Source: Malachius bipustulatus (Eukaryota; Arthropoda; Insecta; Coleoptera; Melyridae). From it: a stretch of 64,000 nt of DNA. Positions 24,941 to 34,346 of this stretch are shown piece by piece; position 1 is the first letter of the stretch; every line of letters begins with the position of its first letter. A program made the translations under genes and the position numbers. The stretch is from positions 12,400,001 through 12,464,000 of the forward strand of contig OU342631.1 in NCBI GenBank assembly GCA_910589415.1, given 5' to 3'. The notes beneath the pieces were generated by a model. It was given only the letters and a program-made list of their open reading frames with translations. It made no database searches and was not told the DNA's origin.

Positions 24941-25880
24941 ACAGGGTGTTAAGAAAATGACGGATAAACTCTTCAGTACATTGTAGGGGACACTCAGTAG
25001 AGTACGGAAAAAATAATTTAAGAAATTCTGGTCTTCAATTTGGTGAGATAAAAAATGCCAAAGTTAACATTTTACTATCTTTGTTTTTCGGTATTTGCAA
25101 AAACTAGATGATTTTACAGATATAAAAAAGGGTACTTTAATCGTTATCAATTAAAAAGATTGCTTAAGATGTAGTACTGGCTTGGAAAATTTAATAAGAC
25201 TTTTTTTCTTTTCTAAGATGCTGAAAAAAAAAAGCATTTGGCAACAACGGTTTTGATACCTTGACTATCTACATTGTTAGAAATTAGACGAAATACGAAA
25301 TTACCAAATATAGTAGGATTAACTTTAAAAAGTCAGATGTGACGTTACACTAACCGTCCGAATTAATATTTTTAATTTCACCAGAAAATGTCAAACAGTT
25401 AATTGTCAAGTTGTGAACGAGCGTAAATTATTGAAGGAAGTCATTCAAGTATGAATTGAACCGCTTACGTCAGTTTGATAGCCACTGACAACTACATAAA
25501 ATTTATTCACGTAATGACATTCTATCCTCTGTGTTGTGCATTTAATTCTCATTCAAAACCAATGTTGACGTTTATTTATTTATGCGGGATGGAGTGTTTA
25601 GACAAACTTGATGGTTTCTACGAGAACCAGTAAATGAAACAAAATAAATCGAACTATCAAATGGAGGTGTATTCTTAATCGATACGTATGACTTTTTAGA
25701 CTTTATTGGACTATAGCAACTGTTATTGTGTTAAACGTTGCCAAATTTATTGTTCAATATTTTGCTTATATCTTTTAAAATGTAGCTCTGGAATTTTTTT
25801 AATTATTTTTCCCGTACTTTACTGAGTGTCCCCTACAATGTACTGAAGAGTTTATCCGTCATTTTCTTAACACCCTGTAT
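24941..25880. mobile_element. 0.94-kb TIR element ending ACAGGGTGTTAAG
   Basis: About 90 bp of terminal inverted repeat: left ACAGGGTGTTAAGAAAATGA and ACTCTTCAGTACATTGTAGG, right CCTACAATGTACTGAAGAGT and TCATTTTCTTAACACCCTGT. Inside, 25310-25735 is a separate sequence that also occurs at 62398-62800, so the element is nested or chimeric. Confidence 0.8.
25310..25735 (+). repeat. Repeat shared with 62398-62800
   Basis: Blocks such as TAGTAGGATTAACTTTAAAA, CAGTTAATTGTCAAGTTGTG, GAACCGCTTACGTCAGTTTG and GCGGGATGGAGTGTTTAGAC appear in the same order in both places with low divergence. A short frame is interrupted here (by TAA after ENQ) and slightly longer in the other copy. Confidence 0.75.
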
Positions 25881-27779
25881 AATTTATAATAATTTACCCA
25901 ATTAAATAACAGTATAACGTAAAACTTTCGCATATTTGTTGACTTTTTGAAAGGTAAGTGCAATAATATGCTGTTTCATGCTCTTGTAAGTAATAAAAAT
26001 TATTTTATATAAATCGAAAAAACTCTTTCTGAATGCGAATTGTTTTAGAAACCACATTCTGTCTGTGTCTTGGTTTAAAAGCAGTTCTAATCAAAACGAT
26101 GGATTTATCAAAGTTATGATTACAACACCCAAGAAAAACTGCATTACAACACTATTAGAAGGTAGATAAACGAATACAAATCTTTTGAGATGCTGAGATT
26201 CTGAGGTGCTGCGGTGTGTGTTATCTTCTCTGTTTATACTTATTTAGTTTGGTACATTATACTATTGGGCATTTTATTATGTAAAGACCGGTGGGCCCTC
26301 TTCGGAGCTGGTAACCTCAAATAATGGGCCGCTTATTTGTTGCCTGAAAAACTCTGCAAAAATTCAGGCATATTCTTTGATAAAAATAAGTATTTTTTGT
26401 TTCTTGGTGTTTCTCTGCTAAAACTCTTTCTTCTCAGTAAAAGCATCAAATGAAGGTCTATGAATTCTTTGTCTTGATATTTTTTACAAAAAAAAAGGAA
26501 GCAGTATGAAGAAAAAGTTGCTTATTTTTGTCTAAAGAATATGCGTAAATTTTTTCGTAATTTTTGAGAATAAGAGGGCTGAATCTGTAGAAGGATAAAT
26601 CGCCTTCTGACTCTTGGAGTTTTTTTTTAAAACCCCTTCTGCTTCACTTGAAACTATAATGAATCAAAAAAATTTAGTTTTTTATATTTTTTTTCAGAGA
26701 GATGCTTTTTCGGCTTCCCTCTTGAAGAGGACCCAGTTACGTGACCTTACCACTTCGGTAGATCGTAGCTATAGGTATACACATCTTAACCAAGCGACGG
26801 CGTCTGCGGTGCACGATCCAGCAGATGATGGCTGAAATGCCTTTTATGTTAAAATTATTAACAACAATATTATTATAACAATATTTTTTTCCTGGAAAAG
26901 TCTTTCCATGTTGAGAAAACTGGTTAAATAGAAGCATCTTCTGTAAAAACTGGATCTGTATTTTATGTGAAGAAAATTTTGTAGGAAGCATTTGTTGCAA
27001 TTATTAAGTATACTCGTATATTGCACTATTAAGAATAAAGAAGTTTTATATTGATGCCTCGAAGTTTATTTGTTTAAGTGGCGACACTTCAACCGTAAAA
27101 ATAATGTTTCAAATAATAATTATACATTATTTTTTAATTATATGGATTCCACCAAGTCAAAATTCTAGGGGAACGATTGGCAACAAGACTGATTAGGTTG
27201 GTTATGGTGATAGTTGTTACTAAAATAGTCACTGGAATAGTTACTAAATTAATTTAGGTTATGTCGATTAGTTGAAATGTCATTTTATTTCAAAATTTAA
27301 AATTCGAAAAGCTGTAAACGCAATTTTTAGAGGTAAATTGGAAAATTTTAGAGACTTGTAAGTGTAAGTACCTACCTATTTACTCTTATAAATCTTATGT
27401 ATGTAGGATTAGACCGATTCCTTCTTAATTTTATGTAAAAATGTTGAAAATAGAAGATCCATTATTGACAAATAGAGGTAGGTACTTACATTATTTGCCT
27501 AATCATTTTTTAAGAATTTCTCAAGGAATATTTCAAGGAATCTAATTAAACTGTATTTTTGCTGAATCTGGAGAAATATCTTTCAATCGCTAATGTTTAT
27601 AGCATTTGATGATTCATTCTTTTCTTTCTTTTGAAATTAATTTACCTGCCTGAGCATTTTAATAATTTTGAATTTATTATTTGGTTTGTCAATTTGACAA
27701 CTTCAACTTTTCAAGTTTCTTAGCGTTTCGCTGTGACTAGAGTACCGACTGAGAACCCAGACCTAGTTTTCGCAAAACC
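25881..27779. other. Intergenic DNA, nothing recognised
   Basis: AT-rich without a supported gene. A few short ORFs around 26614-27026 overlap on opposite strands and have no protein-like features. Confidence 0.45.
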
Positions 27780-28130
27780 GTCATTGGATATAGTCAATCC
27801 AAGCAACAGTTAAATATATCCTCAAAAAACGAATAACTACTAAAAAAGGACTATTTTCGAAGAAAATAAAGTAACTTTAAGTTTTTAACTTGCGTTTTAT
27901 AATAGTGCAACCTACAACAAGGGAAAAAGTTTTGCAGGTGACGTCATAGCCTATACACGAATCGGGAAATGTTGCCGTTACTTTAGTCACAACGTAAATT
28001 TTTTGCCAAGGTCAAGAAAGCAGGCTACCATCTGACAATATGAAAATTACTGTTTAAAGATTGCACAGGGTACCAACTTGACAGCTGTTTGACAAGTCCA
28101 TCTAAATAAAAAATAGACTTTAGGTATAAA
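27780..28130 (-). repeat. 0.35-kb repeat, reverse copy of 62805-63145
   Basis: Words such as TAACTACTAAAAAAGGACTA, TGACGTCATAGCCTATACAC, GTTGCCGTTACTTTAGTCAC and TGACAGCTGTTTGACAAGTC are the reverse complement of text at 62805-63145 over the full length with few differences. A CRE-like TGACGTCA lies at 27939-27946. Confidence 0.8.
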
Positions 28131-28234
28131 TTTAAATTTGAATGTCCCGCGCTTACCAATGATATCTCCGGTAGCCCAGGTAGTCGCCACCGTCGCAGGT
28201 TACCTAGAGTCTAACGTGTAACCGAACACTCTAT

Positions 28235-28481
28235 AGACGCCGTCAGTGTGACGTCACAGGGCGGGGCTAAGCGGTTCTGGTTCCATACAAACAAACCCTT
28301 CACGTGGTCATTGTTGTCAGTTCTCGTGTTTTTTCTTGAAGTTTCTTGAAGTCTCATTAAGAGCTTTGATGTTTGACGAGACAACTTCCATCAGAGCTGG
28401 CAAACCTGTAAACGTCAAACGTTTGTTTGTATGGAACCCTGGCCGTTGGCCCCGCCCACTGACGTCATCACTGTCGGCGTC
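28235..28481. mobile_element. 247-bp MITE carrying paired GC boxes and CRE palindromes
   Basis: Terminal inverted repeats of about 60 bp (left ACGCCGTCAGTGTGACGTCA to CCATACAAACAAAC; right GTTTGTTTGTATGG to TGACGTCATCACTGTCGGCG). Each arm contains TGACGTCA (28249-28256 and 28460-28467) and a GGGCGGGGC box (28259-28267; reverse at 28449-28457). It lies about 560 bp upstream of the zinc-finger start codon. Confidence 0.8.
28249..28256. promoter_or_regulatory. CRE-like palindrome TGACGTCA next to a GC box
   Basis: A perfect TGACGTCA followed 3 bp later by GGGCGGGGC; the mirror pair is at 28449-28467. CREB/ATF and Sp1/KLF proteins bind such sites in animals. Function here is inference from sequence and position only. 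Confidence 0.35.
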
Positions 28482-29039
28482 TGTTATATTATCTTTCTCT
28501 ATGCCAACACCCAAGGATCCTGTATATAACTACACTGACACTGTATAATCCTTGACCAACACCAACTTTAACTTTAGGCGGCTCTCTGGTTCATATGTCA
28601 TGATTGCATGATTGTCATGTGCTTTCAAACAAACCGATAGCTTCATAGCTTCGTTTTTTTTAGCCTGCTTTTGTTGTCTAAACTGTCATTTTCTTGTCTG
28701 CTCCGCCACATGCCAAAATTGTCACTTTTTGTCAAATGATTATTGAACTGCCATGAGACGGGAACGGGACAATCCGGGCCGGCGGGACATACCGCCACCG
28801 CCATTGGATTGGCCAATTGGCCATTGCCGGATGGATGATGGATGGATTGCCGCCATTGCCGCCAATCCTTACTTTCTGTTTCTATTTTGTTTTATGCTAT
28901 GCTATGCTTAATAATTAGGTACCTACCTAATTCTTAACTTACGATCGCGAGTAACTAACACATCGCAAGTGTTTTGATATTCATGAATTTATATTTTGAA
29001 TTATTATAATTTGGCGATAAATTAATAACATTTAATAAC

Positions 29040-30752
29040 ATGACTGCAGAAGAAGTACACTGGTGCCCTCCGCGACAAGACAAAAATGACGGAACTGAAA
29101 CAGGAGCAGATAGTAATAAATGTGATTTTCTCCTACCATCAGAGATAAAGTGTGAAAATGAACAAACGGATCCGCCGCCGACCTGCCATAAGCTGCTCAA
29201 TTTTGACAATAATTGTTATGAAGAAACTTCCTCACCTGTCCCCATCAAAAGGGAACCAGAAGACGAAGACTCCAAACAGGATCTTCAGCTTCAAGAGGAA
29301 AATGTTTTTTTGAAAGAAGAAATCGACATCGAAGAGCACAAGCCTGGATGGGAGCGAATCAAGAGGACAAGTGGGGCTGGACTGTTTACTGATGGAATTG
29401 GGCGACAAAATCAAAATGACTCTGTCGAAGAAGGTAACGGTAACTCTTCCAGGAGTAAAAGTAAAGAACAAGTCGTGAAGTATAATTGTGCGCATTGTCC
29501 GTATAAGACGAACGAGAGACATTCTTTCACCACACATTATAATCGTGTACACAAACAATGTACAAAAACGTATCGATGTGATGAATGTTCTTATACAACC
29601 AGATTTAAATGTGATTTAACCAAACATCATAAAATGAAACATTCAAAAGAAGGGAGAGTGTATAAATGTGTGGAATGTTCTTATGAAACGAGGGATGGAA
29701 GCAATTTCACCAAACATTGTAAATATAAACATTCAAAAGGACCAGCAGAAATGTTCAAATGTGATCAATGTTCATATGAAACAAAAAGGAAAGGTGATTT
29801 GACTCAACATTACAAAATAAAGCACTCTAAAGATGCAGAAATGCATAAATGTGATCAATGTTCATATGGAACAAAATATAAATTTGCTTTGACCCGACAT
29901 CAAAAAATAAACCATTCAGAAAGATCAGAAGTGTATAAATGTGATCAATGTTCATATGCAACAAAATATAAACATTATTTGACTCAACATTATAAATGCC
30001 AACACTTTAAAGATGCAGAAGTGTATAAATGTGATCAATGTTCATATGGAACTAAATGTAAACATTTTTTGACTCAACATTTGAACTATAAACATTCCAA
30101 AGATGCTACAGTGCATAAATGTGATCAATGTTCATATGAAACAAAAAGGAAAGGTGATTTGAATCAACATTTAAAAATAAAACACTCTAAAGATGCAAAA
30201 GTTCATAAATGCGATCAATGTTCATTTGAAACTAAATATAAATATGTTTTGAAGACACATAAAATCAAACATTCAAAAGAATCAGAAGTGTATAAATGTG
30301 ATCAATGTTCATATGGAACAAAATATAAAGATTATTTGACTCGACATTATAAATGTAAACACTTTAAAGATGCAAAAGTGATTAAATGTGAGGAATGTTC
30401 TTATGAAACGAGAAATAAAAGCAATTTCACCCAACATTATAAAAGGAAACATTCCAAAGAAGAGACAGTGTATAAATGTGATCATTGTTCATTGGAAACT
30501 AAATATAAACATCATTTGATTCGGCATTATAAATGTAAACATTCGAAAGAAGCAGAAGTGTATAAATGTGATCAATTTTCATACGAAACAAAAGATAGGG
30601 GCCATTTTAGCCGCCATAGTAGGACAATTAAGCATTCAAATGTAGTTCGAATGTATAAATGTTACAAGTGTTCCTTTGTAGTAAACACTAGAAGTGATTT
30701 CGTCAGACATTATAAACGTAAACATGCAAAACAACCTGAAATGGCAATGTGA
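29040..30752 (+). CDS. C2H2 zinc-finger protein, about 14 fingers
   Basis: Single exon of 570 residues. The N-terminal 145 residues are acidic and carry three sumoylation-type motifs: IKCE (36-39), IKRE (69-72) and LKEE (91-94). From Cys150 to His562 a tandem array follows the pattern C-x2-C-x12-H-x4-H with a 30-residue period (typical unit YKCDQCSYGTKYK..LT.HYK.KH). Finger 9 has H-x3-H; finger 13 (YKCDQFSYETK) has lost its second Cys and has wide His spacing, so it is probably broken. Linkers are SKDAEVYK-like rather than TGEKP. The array is visible at DNA level as a 90-bp repeat. Likely a nuclear DNA-binding protein; the target and orthologue are not recognised. The start was taken as the first Met of the frame, in the context AACATGA. 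No DNA-binding partner domain such as ZAD or BTB is seen. Confidence 0.92.
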   Translation: MTAEEVHWCPPRQDKNDGTETGADSNKCDFLLPSEIKCENEQTDPPPTCHKLLNFDNNCYEETSSPVPIKREPEDEDSKQDLQLQEENVFLKEEIDIEEHKPGWERIKRTSGAGLFTDGIGRQNQNDSVEEGNGNSSRSKSKEQVVKYNCAHCPYKTNERHSFTTHYNRVHKQCTKTYRCDECSYTTRFKCDLTKHHKMKHSKEGRVYKCVECSYETRDGSNFTKHCKYKHSKGPAEMFKCDQCSYETKRKGDLTQHYKIKHSKDAEMHKCDQCSYGTKYKFALTRHQKINHSERSEVYKCDQCSYATKYKHYLTQHYKCQHFKDAEVYKCDQCSYGTKCKHFLTQHLNYKHSKDATVHKCDQCSYETKRKGDLNQHLKIKHSKDAKVHKCDQCSFETKYKYVLKTHKIKHSKESEVYKCDQCSYGTKYKDYLTRHYKCKHFKDAKVIKCEECSYETRNKSNFTQHYKRKHSKEETVYKCDHCSLETKYKHHLIRHYKCKHSKEAEVYKCDQFSYETKDRGHFSRHSRTIKHSNVVRMYKCYKCSFVVNTRSDFVRHYKRKHAKQPEMAM

Positions 30753-30779
30753 AAATGTCTGTATGAAAATATTGTTTGA

Positions 30780-30785
30780 AATAAA
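30780..30785 (+). terminator. Polyadenylation signal of the zinc-finger gene
   Basis: AATAAA 28 bp after the TGA stop codon. If used, the 3' UTR is very short. Confidence 0.45.
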
Positions 30786-32799
30786 TCGGACTTTTTAAAT
30801 GGACTGAGACATAGAGGGTTCACCCGGTTTAAATCAAGTGATTTTCAAATATTAATCAATGATTAATAATTGTTCATGAAAATCACTAAAATATTATAAT
30901 AATAGAAGGGTGCCATCATAAACCCCAGACAATAATAATTATTGCTTTCTTTTTAAAATTGAAACCTTCAAACTGCCATTGATCATAATTTATATATTCC
31001 TGCTTTAAGTTTGAATAGATGCAGTCGATAATTAGGGAACCAACAAAATTATTGTATTATTGTTTTTCATCTCGTGCATCTCACTTGTCTGGATCATGGA
31101 CTTGGAAATAAACAATAAATGCAAAAGAATTTATGCTTGTCCTTTTTTATTGTTATTTATTGTATTCTTGAATAGCGAAAGTGGTTTCACTGGCTTATCA
31201 CTTTTTGTGATACTTCAGCCCCCTGAAGAATTCTCTATAAGTAAGGTACCTATTATATTGCAAAAAAAATGTTTGTAACTTTTCTGATTTTTAACTGATC
31301 CTCGCTGGTCAATAAAACATGAAAAAAACATTCCTTTATACTACGTAGTAGTAATAAGAATATTTTCTAATAAAATTACATTACATGGTCAAGTAAATTT
31401 GTTTCAATTCATTAATTCAATTTTATCACGTTTAATTAAAATAACCCTGCAAAAAAACGCAAAATTCATGGTGTACACACGAGTGTAAATGTTAAATGTT
31501 GGAATTATTATCAAAAAATTGTAGATTGCACAATTTCCTTCAACGAATAATGTTCTTACAGTTTTTTCATAGGAGGACTAATCATTTGTGAGGACCTACT
31601 GCAATTTCAATAATAAAAATTTTAAATTGTCTTTTTTCACTGGACTAGAATGGTACCTCATCCTTGCCGAACATTTGGCGTAATTTAGCCGAAGCTTATT
31701 CCATATTCATTCAGTGATTCTGATTCGGTAAAGTATTGATTCGACATATTCGTAAAACCTAGAATAAACCATGCAGTACGAGACATATGTCAAAACAAGA
31801 ATATATCATTTTCTTATTGTTTGCACTTGGAAATACTTAAAATATTGTAGAGATCATACCACATTATTAGTAAGTATAGGTAAAAGTCATGATTTTTTTA
31901 AACCGTGGACCGATATATGAATGTAGAACATATCCTCTGAGTAGGCCAGTCTTTGTTGTTTTATTGTATTTTTAATTGAAAAACATATCCCTCATTATTA
32001 TGCAAAACTAAACGTAAATCAAATTAACAGAATAGGCAGAACGAAACCAACCCAAGCTATAGACTTTGGCAACAAATTTGCGTTTTAGTCATTGCATTTA
32101 GCAGTCAACTCCGCCACTGCTCGCGGAGGTAAAAAATGTATCAAAATTGTAAATTTTCTACATTCATTTTTAATGAATGGAAATAGTGTGTCATAGCATA
32201 GGACAAAAATAGTAAAGTTACTTTTCTCTTTTAATAAACAGCAGGAGGGTATCTATCAAAAATGTCACATTTCCATAAAACCCAGAGGCGTATAAATTAT
32301 TTTAAAAAAGGTAACGACATATCCAGATCCCCGCCAATGATTTAAAATTTTCTGTTGGGAGTATCAAAATAAATCATGTACTTCAATTATTATTATTGGT
32401 ACAACTGTCAAAAAAATTCGAGCTATTCTGATCAGCCAGTTTGTATATATTCAAAAAATATTGAATTTTTTGAAGAACTCTAACACCCTGTATCTCGAAA
32501 ACTAAAGCTTCAACGAGCCATATCTACAGGGAATTTTTCCCTTATTTTGCGGCATTTCCTATATTCCAGTTTAGTTAAAAAAAATTAAACTATACTTCAA
32601 AGATCTACTATTATTAGTGGAGTGATTTTATTTTTATACACCTTCAGTTGTTATCTGGCAAAGCCACAAAATGATCCAAACTTCATAATTGGAACTTATA
32701 GAGATAAGAGTTTTGGTAATATTTAGTCAAGAGATACTATAAAGTGACAAGTGAAGTAAAATTTATGTTTTCAACCCTTACTTTGTAGAATCTCTGCAT
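30786..32799. other. Intergenic DNA between zinc-finger and nicotinamidase genes
   Basis: One ACACCCTGTATCTCG box at about 32483. The missing first coding exon of the nicotinamidase gene may lie here, but I could not identify it. Confidence 0.4.
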
Positions 32800-33292
32800 A
32801 TTTATTGATTATGAATAAAACACTAATGTTTTATAAAATTCTACTGTATATTGATCGATAATAGAAACGTTACACGTGTTTCGCTACTTTTCATGTAGCA
32901 TCTTCAGACGTAAATAAAATTATTGATACAGTAACATAGCAACAGTATTACCTAAGTGATCATGAAACAAGTAACTAGATTTAAATGAATTTTTAAGAGA
33001 ACTAACTAGATCATAATGTATTTCTTCAGAATAAATAAGAAATAAATAATTAAGAAGATTCTGAAGAAATACATTATGATCTAGTTAGTTCTCTTAAAAA
33101 TTCATTTAAATCTAGTTACTTGTTTCATGATCACTTAGGTAATACTGTTGCTATGTTACTGTATCAATAATTTTATTTACGTCTGAAGATGCTACATGAA
33201 AAGTAGCGAAACACGTGTAACGTTTCTATCATCGATCAATATACAGTAGAATTTTATAAAACATTAGTGTTTTATTCATAATCAATAAATAG
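32800..33292. repeat. 493-bp near-perfect palindrome
   Basis: The left arm runs from TTTATTGATTATGAATAAAA to about 33030, the right arm from about 33055 to TTTTATTCATAATCAATAAA. The arms are about 235 bp and differ at only a few positions (for example ATCGATAATAG against CTATCATCGAT). The loop is AT-rich and about 25 bp. Such identity points to recent origin or gene conversion. The arms carry a conserved block with TCTGAAGATGCTAC and GTAGCGAAACACGTGT. Confidence 0.9.
33178..33228 (+). ncRNA. Hammerhead-like motif in the palindrome arm (speculative)
   Basis: Read 5' to 3': ACGT, then CTGAAGA, one T, GCTAC, ATGAAAA, GTAGC, GAA, ACAC, GTGT, A, ACGT. This is the order of a hammerhead ribozyme with a tiny stem III (ACAC/GTGT) and a 4-bp stem I (ACGT/ACGT). 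The single T after CTGAAGA has no partner and would bulge into the catalytic core, so activity is doubtful. The mirror copy lies on the minus strand in the left arm. Confidence 0.2.
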
Positions 33293-33415
33293 ACAAGTGA
33301 AGTATATTGAGACATTGGCAGAAGACGGATGTTTTATGTCAGGTGTCAGCCAATCTGACCTTGACCTAGTTTTTAATAGAGGATCCTTTTTGGTTATTTT
33401 GCTTGCTTATTATTA

Positions 33416-33840
33416 TACAGTAGAGTCCCGTTTATTCGAGCTAAACGAGACCGGACGGTGCTCGGATTTGCGGGAAACTCGGATCTCACGAATCAAAAAA
33501 TAATCCATCTAATCCGACCGTCGCTGAACTTTGTTCCGCTTAAATCGAGCCCACGACATATGTAATTACATATGTACATCTGCATGCCTGTATGTAATAA
33601 TTCAAATTGAAATACATTTATGCCAGTACATTATTATTGTATTAAAAAAATAATCCCTACAGTACCGTTTTGTAATTTACATAATATGTATGTATGTACT
33701 TTAACAGGGAATGCGATAGCTCGAATAAAGCGGAACCTAGTATGTTGCTCGGTTAATACGGATCGTGTAAATTCTATTTTTAGCTCGGATCACACGGAAG
33801 CTCGGAACACCAGGACTCGGATTAGCGAGACTGCACTGTA
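33416..33840. mobile_element. 0.43-kb pogo/Tigger-like MITE
   Basis: Left end TACAGTAGAGTCCCG, right end CGAGACTGCACTGTA; inverted ends start inside a TA. Subterminal ACTCGGAT / CTCGGATT words are repeated. Termini of the CAGT..AGTC type with TA target sites are usual for pogo-like elements. The ORF inside is not a transposase. Confidence 0.6.
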
Positions 33841-34346
33841 TTATGTTTATGTTTTGTTGATGTTTTACCAATTACCAATTTACCATTGTACTACAGTACC
33901 ATTTAATCAAGAATTAGAATAGAGTAATTTAATTCATTATTGTAACAAAACCGTTAAGTAAATATAATGATGGGAGTGAAGAAAGTAGTCGTAGTCCCAG
34001 TACTCCCAGTGGTTTTTCCATGTAGAGTTCCAAAATGCAATAAAAGTAATGACAGGCAATTGAAAAAATCCATATCTTTGATGCGGCCCTTTCACATGGA
34101 TATCTATCTCCAAAATAATCTTAAATTATAGGCATTAAAAATATGACCATATCCCTGTATAAAGTTCGCTTTAATTTGTTTAATTTCTTGGCTATGGTTT
34201 AGGAAGGCTATACATATAGAATAGACGACCGACCGGGAATAGGGTGTGAACTTTAAACTTAAATTACAAAGACCCATTTCTTAGAATTTATATTAACTGT
34301 GTATCTATCAGATATATCAGAAATTGTAATTTTTTTTCTCAAACAG

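Noticed and set aside
32800..33292. CRISPR-like or tandem array
   Set aside because: The structure is a single palindrome, not spaced direct repeats; the genome is eukaryotic.
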